47,882 nt of DNA. Origin: Caldisericota bacterium. Lineage in GTDB: Bacteria > Caldisericota > Caldisericia > Caldisericales > Caldisericaceae. The stretch is taken from NCBI GenBank assembly GCA_030621215.1, contig JAUXIC010000004.1, positions 1-47,882 of the forward strand. The letters are read 5' to 3'. Both the position numbers and the translations under genes were made by a program. The notes below the pieces were generated by a model. It made no database searches, was not told the origin of the DNA, and saw nothing but the letters and a program-made list of their open reading frames with translations. Of the stretch, positions 19,114 to 28,538 are shown piece by piece (position 1 is the stretch's first letter; each line of letters begins with the position of its first letter).

Positions 19114-19467
19114 TTACATACTGCGGGTTGCAATAAGGTTTATCCCCGTCCCTACAATATTTTCAATGATTGTATCATACATCTTTACAGGTGCATTAAC
19201 TTCAATTTTTGCAATATCTTCCATTATTTTAGGAATGAGCCTCTTGGGAATAGGTTTGTCGGTGCGCACGGGAAGCATGTTAAATTCTGCTCCTTTTATT
19301 CTTACAGTTGTTGTAAGCACGCGCAGGGGTTCTTTCAGTTCCTGAATAACAAACTCTTTACCTCGCGCGCATCTGCTTCCATCCAGTGCAATTATTCCGC
19401 CATTTTCTTCTTCGACATCAATCTCACAACCTAAAGGACATATGACACATGTAAAGTGCTTTATCAT
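19114..19467 (-). CDS. DUF1667 protein
   Basis: FTCVICPLGCEIDVE...GSRCARGKEFVIQELKEPLRVLTTTVRI; follows the oxidoreductase gene. Confidence 0.85.
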   Translation of the reverse strand: MIKHFTCVICPLGCEIDVEEENGGIIALDGSRCARGKEFVIQELKEPLRVLTTTVRIKGAEFNMLPVRTDKPIPKRLIPKIMEDIAKIEVNAPVKMYDTIIENIVGTGINLIATRSM

Positions 19468-20705
19468 TCCTCCACCTCTTTTATGGAAACGGTAATGTCG
19501 CCTTTTACGGATAAAAGTTTATCCTTAAGTACCTTAATCCTTATCATCTCATTTGGCCGGGCATATAATCTCTTCATCCTTATGTTCAGCGGTTTTACCT
19601 CGATATTGACAGGTTTCTCTACCCATTTGCCAGCACGGAGAAATATAATAAGGTCGTCTCTGTATGAATACCTTTGAGGAAAAAGTATTCCCACATTTTT
19701 GCCAGGAAATATATTAATAAATTTTTTGTTTTCCTTGTTTTCTTTTGCAAACTCTGCAGCATTTTTGCCTGCAATTACCCCTGTTTCAGCAACGTAATCG
19801 ACAAGGTCAAACACAACAGATACATTGCCGGAAGAAAAAATGCCTGGAACTGATGTTTCCATTATTTCCGTTGTGACGGGCCCCTTTGTGTTAGAAGAAA
19901 TTTTAATACTGGCTTCTTTTGAAAGCTCATTTTCAGGGATAAGCCCCACTGATAAAAGAAGTGTGTCGCATTTAATAAATTCTTCTGTTCCCTCTATCGG
20001 CTGCATCTTGCCGTCTACCTTTGCAACAACAACGCCGGTAACCCTGTCCTTTCCTTCTATCTCTATTACAGTATGCGAAAGATAAAGCGGAATATCGAAA
20101 TCGTTTAAGCATTGTACAATATTTCTTTTAAGGCCGCCGGGGTGATTCATAATCTCATACACACCTTTTACTTTTGCTCCCTCGAGTGTAAGCCGCCTTG
20201 CCATAATAAGCCCTATATCCCCGGATCCAAGAATAACTACTTCCTTCCCGGGCAAATATCCATCAATATTAATAAATCGCTGCGCCACGCCAGCAGTATA
20301 TATGCCTGCGGGACGAGTACCGGGAATGACAATATTACCTCTGGCGCGCTCGCGGCATCCCATTGCAAGAACAATACTTTTTGATTCTATGTTAAACACC
20401 CCATACTTGGAATTTACAGCAGTAATTGTACGGTCATTTGAAAGATGAATTGCCATAGTGTCAAGCATATAATCAACACCCTCTTTATTGATATCATCTA
20501 TTAACCGTTCTGCATACTCCGGGCCTGTAAGATCTTTTTTAAATAGTTCCAGGCCAAAACCATTATGAATACATTGTTTTAATATTCCGCCCAGCTCATC
20601 TTCTCTCTCAAGTATCAACACTTTTTTTGCACCGTTTCTTTTTGCAAAAAGAGCAGAAACAAGTCCTCCAGGGCCTCCTCCAATTACTGTTACATCAGCT
20701 TTCAA
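19464..20705 (-). CDS. FAD/NAD(P)-dependent oxidoreductase
   Basis: VIGGGPGGLVSALFAKRNGAKKVLILERE; GCRERARGN; adjacent to DUF1667. Confidence 0.88.
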   Translation of the reverse strand: MKADVTVIGGGPGGLVSALFAKRNGAKKVLILEREDELGGILKQCIHNGFGLELFKKDLTGPEYAERLIDDINKEGVDYMLDTMAIHLSNDRTITAVNSKYGVFNIESKSIVLAMGCRERARGNIVIPGTRPAGIYTAGVAQRFINIDGYLPGKEVVILGSGDIGLIMARRLTLEGAKVKGVYEIMNHPGGLKRNIVQCLNDFDIPLYLSHTVIEIEGKDRVTGVVVAKVDGKMQPIEGTEEFIKCDTLLLSVGLIPENELSKEASIKISSNTKGPVTTEIMETSVPGIFSSGNVSVVFDLVDYVAETGVIAGKNAAEFAKENKENKKFINIFPGKNVGILFPQRYSYRDDLIIFLRAGKWVEKPVNIEVKPLNIRMKRLYARPNEMIRIKVLKDKLLSVKGDITVSIKEVEE

Positions 20706-20727
20706 TACACTGCCTCCTCATCTAACA

Positions 20728-22596
20728 TTAAGTATTTTTATTATACAATAAATCGCTCAATTTCGTTAAGTTTAATGAAAGCAATTTTTCTTTTTTGGGA
20801 AGCCCTGTTTCAGAATCAACAGAACGAAGCTTGTAAAACTCTTCGAGTTGTTCGTCTGCATTGGGGGCAAAACCTGCTGTGGGGCCTTCTTTAAGCGGAG
20901 TAACAATTTTTGCTGGTAGTTTATCGTCTTTTGCACGCATCCCGAACAGATGAGAAATACCTCTCTTTAAAAACCAAATCTTTTCGCCTTTCTCTAAAAT
21001 ATCCTCTATTGTAAAGTCAAAACCAGTAACAACATTAAAAATGTTTACTATCTCTGTAGCGTTAAGCACGCTACCACCAAGAATGCACCAAATAGCAGAA
21101 TTGTGGAAGAACATCCCAAAATCATTCGCCTTCGCTGCAAGGGCTGCCTTGCTCTCATTACTTAAAGGGTCACCAAAGTCTGCAAGTTCAGGAATTTCCG
21201 GAAAATATGCAAATCCAGCAGTTGCAGGATACACAAGAGAAGATACATGGCATCCGCCCCTTACTGAAGTTGCATATCCTATTGCAAGTCCAAAATTCCC
21301 TCTGGGGTCATGCATGGGTACTTCAAGTCCTTTCACTGTAGTAAGAAATTCTTTGCCTTTTCCAAGTTTTTCTGCAATTTTTTTACTTCCTTCGGCAAGA
21401 AGTGCTCCCATACCTTCCTTTGTAGGGATTTTCTTTACAAGCTCAAGCACAGCTTCTTTATTGCCCCATTCAAGGTTTACTCCATCAACATCATCTTTCG
21501 TAATAAAACCATGATCATAAAGATCCATAAGGAAAGCAATAGTACTTCCTGCAGTAATTGTGTCAAATCCCATTTTGTTGGCAAAATCATTAACTTTCGA
21601 AATAAATTTTAAATCATCAATAAGAAGCATTGTGCCAAATGCACAAACTGTCTCATATTCAGGACCAGGTCCTTTTTCAATACTGTAAGGTCCATCGTTA
21701 ACTTCTACGATACGCTTGCAGGCAACAGGACAATTATAGCAAGTATCTATCCCTCTCTGGATTGTTTCCTTGTAAGGAGATGGTCCCAAATGTTCTGCCT
21801 TATCCCATTCTCCAAGTCCCCAGTTTTTTATGGGCACATCACCCATCTGAATACCAAGATCAAATGAAGAGTTTGTACCTGATTCCCTTAAAGAGAGAAC
21901 GGTGATACTTTCCCGATAATATGGCAATATTTCCTTAAGTATTCCATCAAGTCTCTCTGGGTCAGCTACTTCAACGGGTTCTTCGCCTTCTACAACAATC
22001 GCTTTTAAATTTTTACTTCCCATTACAGCACCCATCCCCGCTCTTCCTGAAAGATGCCCCTTCCTGTTCACGATAGATGCATACAATACAAGATTTTCTC
22101 CAGCAGGCCCTATGGCAAGTATTTCTCCATTTTTTCCAAGATTTTCCTTTAACGCATCTTCCGTTTTATATGTATCCATACCCCAGTAATTTGATGCGTC
22201 TCTTATCTCAATCTTATCAGGCGTAATGTATAAATATACGGGGATATCGCTTTTCCCTGTCACAACAATGCCGTCATAACCTGCAAATTTTAGCTTTGCT
22301 GCAAAATAACCGCCGCTGTTTGACTCCCCCCAGATGCCAGTAAGCGGAGAAAGTGCAGATACGGTAAATCGTGAAGTAGAAGGTACTTTTGTGCCAGCAA
22401 GAGGGCCGGTCATAAATATTAAAGGATTGTCAGGAGAAAACGGAGTTAAATCTGGCTTGTAATGGTCAATAAAAATCTTCGCTGCGATGCCAGAACCGCC
22501 AATATATTCCTTAGCAAGTTCTTCTGAGAGAGGTACATTATGTACCTCTCCATCTGTTAAATTAACAGATACAATTTTACCTTTATATCCTTTCAT
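20728..22596 (-). CDS. Aldehyde ferredoxin oxidoreductase family (tungstopterin)
   Basis: MKGYKGKIVSVNLTDGEV...YIGGSGIAAKI, GPLAGTKVPSTSRF, CYNCPVACKRIVE. Confidence 0.93.
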   Translation of the reverse strand: MKGYKGKIVSVNLTDGEVHNVPLSEELAKEYIGGSGIAAKIFIDHYKPDLTPFSPDNPLIFMTGPLAGTKVPSTSRFTVSALSPLTGIWGESNSGGYFAAKLKFAGYDGIVVTGKSDIPVYLYITPDKIEIRDASNYWGMDTYKTEDALKENLGKNGEILAIGPAGENLVLYASIVNRKGHLSGRAGMGAVMGSKNLKAIVVEGEEPVEVADPERLDGILKEILPYYRESITVLSLRESGTNSSFDLGIQMGDVPIKNWGLGEWDKAEHLGPSPYKETIQRGIDTCYNCPVACKRIVEVNDGPYSIEKGPGPEYETVCAFGTMLLIDDLKFISKVNDFANKMGFDTITAGSTIAFLMDLYDHGFITKDDVDGVNLEWGNKEAVLELVKKIPTKEGMGALLAEGSKKIAEKLGKGKEFLTTVKGLEVPMHDPRGNFGLAIGYATSVRGGCHVSSLVYPATAGFAYFPEIPELADFGDPLSNESKAALAAKANDFGMFFHNSAIWCILGGSVLNATEIVNIFNVVTGFDFTIEDILEKGEKIWFLKRGISHLFGMRAKDDKLPAKIVTPLKEGPTAGFAPNADEQLEEFYKLRSVDSETGLPKKEKLLSLNLTKLSDLLYNKNT

Positions 22597-22600
22597 TCTC

Positions 22601-23014
22601 TTATTCTACAAGGTCCTCATGGCCTGTTTCTTTCAGATAATCTTTATACATCTGATATGTTGGTTTCAGAGCGGGAAGAAAAGCAAGAATCTTTGGCACA
22701 GGCCCACGTACAACCATCTGCCTTCTCGTAATTGCCATCGTAAGATTAAGTTTGCCAAGCCAGAATTTATGAGCAATATCTGCTTTCATATCCATATCAA
22801 CTTCTGGTACTTTTTCCCCGTCGTTTATGGTAACAACAAGATCTTTTCCGCTGCTCATATCAAGCGTTAGAGAGAGATCCGGTTCTCTATAATTAAATCG
22901 TATAACAAGCTTTGATTTAACGAAATTTGGTGCAATTGTTTCGTCACTTGCAAGTTTGTTGAAAAAACCAACCAAAACATTTTTTAATTCTTCAGAATCC
23001 TTAAATACTGCCAT
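22601..23014 (-). CDS. SCP2-like sterol/lipid-carrier domain protein
   Basis: 137 aa; VTINDGEKVPEVDMDMKADIAHKFWLGKLNLTMAITRRQMVVRGPVPKILAFLPALKP is SCP2-like. Confidence 0.65.
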   Translation of the reverse strand: MAVFKDSEELKNVLVGFFNKLASDETIAPNFVKSKLVIRFNYREPDLSLTLDMSSGKDLVVTINDGEKVPEVDMDMKADIAHKFWLGKLNLTMAITRRQMVVRGPVPKILAFLPALKPTYQMYKDYLKETGHEDLVE

Positions 23015-23029
23015 TTTAAGCCTCCTTTA

Positions 23030-24208
23030 TTAAAATGCATTTTTTAGAATTTCTAAAACACCTTCCTCGGTTTCCTCTCTTGGATTGTATATAGAAGTAC
23101 CGTCAATAAGTGTCTTCTCAATTATCTCATGGAAATCTTTTTCGCTTACACCTACTTCACTTAACTTTGTTGGGAGTCCTGCTACTTCTTTAAGTTTCTC
23201 TTTAAGAGATTTTATATACTGAATTGCTCTTCTTCCATTCTCAAGAGGAGAAAGGTTCTCTTCATATACTCCAAAGATCTTTGCAATTTTGGAAAAACGC
23301 TCTTCACGCACTGGAAGATTATACTCCATGCCAAAGGGGAGTACAATTGCGTTTGCAACACCATGAGGTATCCTGAGTAATCCACCTAAAGAATGGGCAA
23401 TTCCATGCACCACACCACATTCGGAATGAGAAAATGCTGCACCTGCAATTGTTGCCCCTAACATCATCCATCCCCTCTCTTCAACATCTTCGCCATTTTT
23501 ACACACATTGACAAGATGGGACACAATAATGCGCATTGCCTCTTCTGCATACATATCTGAAAGAGGCGTTGCATCTACATCGACAAATGCTTCAATCGCA
23601 TGCGTAAGAGCATCCATCCCCGTAGCTGCTGTAATTTTAGGGGGAAGAGTTTTCGTCATATTCGGGTCAAGCACTGCAAGTGAAGCAGGGAGAAATCTGT
23701 CTATAAACTCCATTTTCATGTGTGTTTCTTCATTATAAATTACCGCAGCTGTTGTTACTTCACTTCCCGTGCCGGCAGTCGTTGGTACTACAATTAATGG
23801 TTTTAACGGATGGGTAAGAGTTTGCGCACCTGAATGGTCCTTTATAAGATCACCGCCTGCACCTGCCACAATATTTGCACCCTTCACGCTATCAATTACA
23901 CTTCCTCCACCAATCGCAATGAAGCCGTCACAGCTATTTTTTTTGTAGAGTTCCGCAATTTTATTTACAACACTTACTGAAGAATCCTGTGGAACTTCAT
24001 TAAAAATACCACCAACCTCAACACCATTCTCCTTAAGGCCATTTACAACATAATTCACAAGTCCCAATTTCTCAACTACTTTATCCGTCACGATAAGCGG
24101 CTTTCCTACACCCATCTCTTCCAACTCTACACTAAAATCGGAAGCTACTCCCTCACCAAAGATAATCTTCGTAGGTACATGAAACTGAAAGAATTCCGGT
24201 AATCCCAT
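23030..24208 (-). CDS. Iron-containing alcohol dehydrogenase
   Basis: FIAIGGGSVIDSVKGANI, PTTAGTGSEVTTAAVI, GMDALTHAIEAFV, VVHGIAHSLGGLLRIPHGVANAI. Confidence 0.93.
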   Translation of the reverse strand: MGLPEFFQFHVPTKIIFGEGVASDFSVELEEMGVGKPLIVTDKVVEKLGLVNYVVNGLKENGVEVGGIFNEVPQDSSVSVVNKIAELYKKNSCDGFIAIGGGSVIDSVKGANIVAGAGGDLIKDHSGAQTLTHPLKPLIVVPTTAGTGSEVTTAAVIYNEETHMKMEFIDRFLPASLAVLDPNMTKTLPPKITAATGMDALTHAIEAFVDVDATPLSDMYAEEAMRIIVSHLVNVCKNGEDVEERGWMMLGATIAGAAFSHSECGVVHGIAHSLGGLLRIPHGVANAIVLPFGMEYNLPVREERFSKIAKIFGVYEENLSPLENGRRAIQYIKSLKEKLKEVAGLPTKLSEVGVSEKDFHEIIEKTLIDGTSIYNPREETEEGVLEILKNAF

Positions 24209-24209
24209 G

Positions 24210-25766
24210 TCACCCTCCTTTCTTTTTATATTGCCTTGTAATATCGTGTATTTTGTGATACAATCCTTTCAACGATGGATAAATATTTTTATATACTTCA
24301 TTAAACAATCTGCTGTATATTTCTACATTCTTTGGGTTGGGAATAAATTTCTCTTCAGGCCTGACCATATTTTCTACTGCTGTTTCAAAGCTTTCATATA
24401 TACCCAGAGCAATAGCTGCATCCATTGCAGCACCAAGGGCAGAAAGGTGCGGTGTGTGTATTCTCCTTGCAGGAAGATTAAACACATCGGCAGTAATCTG
24501 CATTATCTCATCGCTTTCGGAGCCTCCCCCGCCAACACGCAATTCTTTAATATTTGCTCCTGAATATTTTTGCATAATTTCCATGAGCCGCTTTAACTCG
24601 TAAGCAATCCCTTCGATGATAGCCCTATAAATATGCACCCGCGTATGGTTACCAGAAAATCCTATAATTGCACCTTTTGAGGACGGATCAAATGCAAATG
24701 GCGACCAATAAGGTTGAAGAATTAATCCATCTGAACCCGGAGGAATTTCACTCATCTCTTTATCAAGCAAATTCTCAGGTGAAATACCCATTTTTTCTGC
24801 CTGTTCTTCTTCGTTCTTTGCAAATTCTTTTCTGAACCAGGATACCATCCAGTATCCTCTCCCTACAAATCCTTCAAGAGCCCATTTGTCAGACACAGCA
24901 CTACCCCATGTAAAAAAATCCATCCTGGGGTGCGTTACATATTTTTTGCTGAATATCTCAATCACTGCTGCTGTACCATAGCTTACCTCTGCAATATCAC
25001 AACCTATGCCGCCTGCCCCAAGCAGTTCTGATTGCTTGTCTCCCGCACCAATAATGATAGGAAGTCCTTCTTTTACTCCAAACTCTTTTGCCCCTGTTTT
25101 TGACACGTGCCCTGCAATATCTGTAGGAGAAACAAGATCTGGAAGTTTTTTTCTTTCGACTCCAAATACCTTATAAACAAGCGGATTTTTGTGCCAGGCA
25201 AGCTGTTTTAAGTCTATTGGAAAAAGTCCTACGATCATTGAAGAACAATCTTTAAATTCCCCTGTAAGAGCATGGAATATGTAGGATGAAACTGTAAGAA
25301 ACTTATAAGTTTTTTTGTAATTTTCTGGCTCGTGTTTGCGAAGCCAGTTAAACTTTGACCGTCTTTGATATTCCTTAAGCAGTTCTTCCATTCCTGCTAT
25401 CTTTATAAATAATCTTCCCATTCCACCCGGAAGGGATAAACCATCCGTCTTCCTTTCATCAAGCCAGGTAATCGCGGGACGAATTACTTTACCATTTTTA
25501 CCAATAGGGATAATAGTGCTTCTATGCGTTGTGATAGAAAGAGCAACAAAATCACCTTCTGGCACACCGGAATCTTTTACTACTTTCTTTGTCACCTCTT
25601 TTACAATTGATAAATATTGTTCTGCATCTTGTTCAGCAAAATCAGGCCGCAGAGAAAAATACGGCGTTACGGAGTGCATCCCTTTAGATATTTCATTTCC
25701 TTTTTCATCAAATACAAATGCCTTAATGTTTTGAGTGCCTCCATCAATCACGATAAAATATTTCAT
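24210..25766 (-). CDS. FGGY-family carbohydrate kinase
   Basis: MKYFIVIDGGTQNIKAFVFDEKG; ITWLDERKTDG; IIGAGDKQSELLGAGG; start trimmed from 25829 to 25766. Confidence 0.85.
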   Translation of the reverse strand: MKYFIVIDGGTQNIKAFVFDEKGNEISKGMHSVTPYFSLRPDFAEQDAEQYLSIVKEVTKKVVKDSGVPEGDFVALSITTHRSTIIPIGKNGKVIRPAITWLDERKTDGLSLPGGMGRLFIKIAGMEELLKEYQRRSKFNWLRKHEPENYKKTYKFLTVSSYIFHALTGEFKDCSSMIVGLFPIDLKQLAWHKNPLVYKVFGVERKKLPDLVSPTDIAGHVSKTGAKEFGVKEGLPIIIGAGDKQSELLGAGGIGCDIAEVSYGTAAVIEIFSKKYVTHPRMDFFTWGSAVSDKWALEGFVGRGYWMVSWFRKEFAKNEEEQAEKMGISPENLLDKEMSEIPPGSDGLILQPYWSPFAFDPSSKGAIIGFSGNHTRVHIYRAIIEGIAYELKRLMEIMQKYSGANIKELRVGGGGSESDEIMQITADVFNLPARRIHTPHLSALGAAMDAAIALGIYESFETAVENMVRPEEKFIPNPKNVEIYSRLFNEVYKNIYPSLKGLYHKIHDITRQYKKKGG

Positions 25767-27493
25767 TTCTCCCCCTTTTTTGTTTTTCCATTCAGAATAA
25801 ATGATTTTCCTCCATTTTTTGTAATACATTCCTCATTTAATCCTTTTTCCTGCTCTATTATAGCCATCACCCTTGGTAAGCAAAAACCCCCCTGACATCT
25901 TCCCATACCTGTCCGTGTCCTCCTTTTTATCGCATCGACGCTTTCTACTGAAATATCGTCGTGCAATACATTAACAATTTCTTTCTCGCTTACATGCTCA
26001 CACCTGCAAATAATATGGCCATACAGAGAATCCTCTTTGATACGTGCGGTAATCTCGCTTTCGTCCATTTCAGAAAATGGCTTAAATCTTTTCCTTACAG
26101 GATTAAATTCGGTTTTTACGTCAGGACTTACTTCATTCCTCACAATTTCATACACCCTCTCAGCTATAGCAGGTGCAGAGGCAAGACCGGGAGATTGTAT
26201 GCCAGCAACATGGATCAAGCCTTTTATTTTTTGTGACGACTCGATAATAAAATCTTCCCTGAACGTTGCAGCTCTTGCACCTGCAAAATATGTAATAATT
26301 TTATCCTTACCTGCCTTGGGGTATTCTGGTTTAAGTCGCGAAAGAATAGGTGCAAATTTATCAAGAAGTTCGTTTACGTCTCTAAAAGTTGTTGCCGTAT
26401 CCTCTCTGTCTTCTACTTCACAGGCAGTAGGGCCAAGTTGAAGATTGCCATCAATTGTAGGAATAAAGCCACCACCTTTTGAATGTGGGTTTCTATTTTC
26501 CCGCATACTGAAACTGCCAAGTACCGTTTCCATAGGTTGGTATGTTTTATCAAAAATAATCGTTGCTCCCCTTCTGGGGTGAATTGTAAAAAACCTATCC
26601 CCTGCAAATTCAGCAATCTTATCGGCATATAAACCAGCGGCATTAATCAAGCAATGCGTTTTGATGGTACCCTGCGTCGTTTCCACTGCTTTGATGCAGC
26701 TATTTTCTGTATATACAGAAGTAACAGAGGTTTCAAGAAATAATTTCACTCCATTGCTTATGGCATTTTCCATATAAGCAATGGTTAATTCAAATGGCGA
26801 TATAATACCAGTATTCCATACAAGCAGGCCCTTTTTTATATGCGGTGCAAGCCCGGGTTCTACTCTATCCAGTTCTTCTCTATTTAAAATCTTTGGCGAG
26901 GGGTCCTTATGCCACTTGACTAAACTATGAAGTGCAAAAACCATTAACTCTTCCTTCAAATTCTCAGCAACGATAAGTGTCCCTATCCTCTTAAACGGAA
27001 CGTCAAGTTCAGCTGCGACTTTATCGTACATTGCATTTCCTTTATAATTCATCTCCCACTTTAACGTGCCGCGCTTTGTTAGAAATGCAGGATGAATCAT
27101 GCCATTACTATGTGCAGTCTGGTCAACGCCAACATCGCTGTGCCTCTCCAGCACAGCTATACTTAAATTAAATTTGGATAATTCTCTTGCAATTGCTGCG
27201 CCTATCACGCCTGCTCCAACAATGACTACATCAAACTCCATTCCATTAAACTTGTCTAAAACTTTTTCAGGGAATATAATTTTCTTTTCTGAAGGGTAAT
27301 GTAAATTTGAAACAACTCCTCTCAATTTATCAAAAGAAGCGGCAATAAAACCAGCTTTAAGTGTTTTATTATATGAAGAAACAGTTCCATCTAAATAAAC
27401 AACATTATCAATGATTTTTACCTCTACCTTCTCTTTGGTCTCTTTGAAAATTCTGTGAATAATTTCTTTAGAAATCTTATTATTCAAGTGCAT
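25763..27493 (-). CDS. BON-like + FAD-dependent GlpA-like dehydrogenase + BFD-type [2Fe-2S] fusion
   Basis: N-terminal VYLDGTVSSYNKTLKAGFIAASFDKLRGVVSNL; FDVVIVGAGVIGAAIARELSKF; C-terminal CRCEHVSEKEIV...GRCQGGFC. Confidence 0.85.
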   Translation of the reverse strand: MHLNNKISKEIIHRIFKETKEKVEVKIIDNVVYLDGTVSSYNKTLKAGFIAASFDKLRGVVSNLHYPSEKKIIFPEKVLDKFNGMEFDVVIVGAGVIGAAIARELSKFNLSIAVLERHSDVGVDQTAHSNGMIHPAFLTKRGTLKWEMNYKGNAMYDKVAAELDVPFKRIGTLIVAENLKEELMVFALHSLVKWHKDPSPKILNREELDRVEPGLAPHIKKGLLVWNTGIISPFELTIAYMENAISNGVKLFLETSVTSVYTENSCIKAVETTQGTIKTHCLINAAGLYADKIAEFAGDRFFTIHPRRGATIIFDKTYQPMETVLGSFSMRENRNPHSKGGGFIPTIDGNLQLGPTACEVEDREDTATTFRDVNELLDKFAPILSRLKPEYPKAGKDKIITYFAGARAATFREDFIIESSQKIKGLIHVAGIQSPGLASAPAIAERVYEIVRNEVSPDVKTEFNPVRKRFKPFSEMDESEITARIKEDSLYGHIICRCEHVSEKEIVNVLHDDISVESVDAIKRRTRTGMGRCQGGFCLPRVMAIIEQEKGLNEECITKNGGKSFILNGKTKKGEK

Positions 27494-28538
27494 CTCCTAT
27501 AATTTCCATGATATCTTTCATTTGAAGAGATTTTAATACATCTTTACAGGTAGGGCAGGCAGAAACATAATCTAGCGCCTTTGTTTCTTTAAGTTCATTT
27601 TCTCTCATGTTCTTTATTGCATTACGCGTATTTCTATCGCCAACTTTTGTTTTTCCACCACAACAATGTGCATCCTTCCCAGCATAAGCCGTCTCACGCA
27701 GAGAGTATCCAATCTTTTTTAAAATTGTTCTCGGTGTTTCTAATATATCAAGGTCTTTTGCAAGAATGCATGGATCATGATATGTAATGGATTTATTTTC
27801 AACTTTTTTAAGCGATAGCTTACCCTCGTCAATGAGCTCTTTTGCAAACGTTAAAGTGTGCACAATGTCAATCTCTATATTTACTCCGGCTTCTATGTAA
27901 TGTTTCTTCATCATTTTAATGCATGTCGGGCAATTCGTTATGATTCGCTTTACGCCTTTTCCTTTAATGAGCTTCTCCATTTGCTCTGCTTTTTCCTTAA
28001 ACCCGTCCATATCTCCCGCAAAATAGAGCGGCGCACCGCAACAAATATCACCGCCGCCAAACTCCTTTACATCTACATCTGCTTTGTCCAAAATTTTCCC
28101 GGTTGCAGAAAGAATATTCTTGTCATTAAAAGTATTACAGGAGACAAAAAACCCTATCTCTCCTTCTCCCTTATCGATCGTTTCCCTTTTGCCGCTTGGA
28201 TTGCCAAACTTGTCAAAATTCTCAAGCACATCGCTTACAAGAGAAGGCACAAAATCTTTCTTAAATGCAATGCCACGCTCCTCTATAATAAAATCTCTCA
28301 GATCAAAATCGTCATACTGGCAATTTACAACGCAACTTCCACAAAGAGCACACTGGAATACAGTATCAAAAAAACCATCTTCGTCCTGCAATAAATTTTT
28401 CTTTCCGTAAAGTATAAGGCGCGCTTTTTTCTGTGGAGTAAACGTTTCACTGCCTGTTGCAAGATAAACAGGGCAGCTAAATTTGCACATATTTGGGCAC
28501 ATTGAACAATCTATTAGTCTATTTAACTGTTTTTCCAT
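27480..28538 (-). CDS. CCG-domain (Fe-S)-binding protein, GlpC/HdrD-like
   Basis: CSMCPNMCKFSCPVY, CALCGSCVVNCQ, CCGAPLYFAGD, DAHCCGGKTKVGDRN; ATG 28538 has GGAGGG upstream. Confidence 0.88.
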   Translation of the reverse strand: MEKQLNRLIDCSMCPNMCKFSCPVYLATGSETFTPQKKARLILYGKKNLLQDEDGFFDTVFQCALCGSCVVNCQYDDFDLRDFIIEERGIAFKKDFVPSLVSDVLENFDKFGNPSGKRETIDKGEGEIGFFVSCNTFNDKNILSATGKILDKADVDVKEFGGGDICCGAPLYFAGDMDGFKEKAEQMEKLIKGKGVKRIITNCPTCIKMMKKHYIEAGVNIEIDIVHTLTFAKELIDEGKLSLKKVENKSITYHDPCILAKDLDILETPRTILKKIGYSLRETAYAGKDAHCCGGKTKVGDRNTRNAIKNMRENELKETKALDYVSACPTCKDVLKSLQMKDIMEIIGDALE

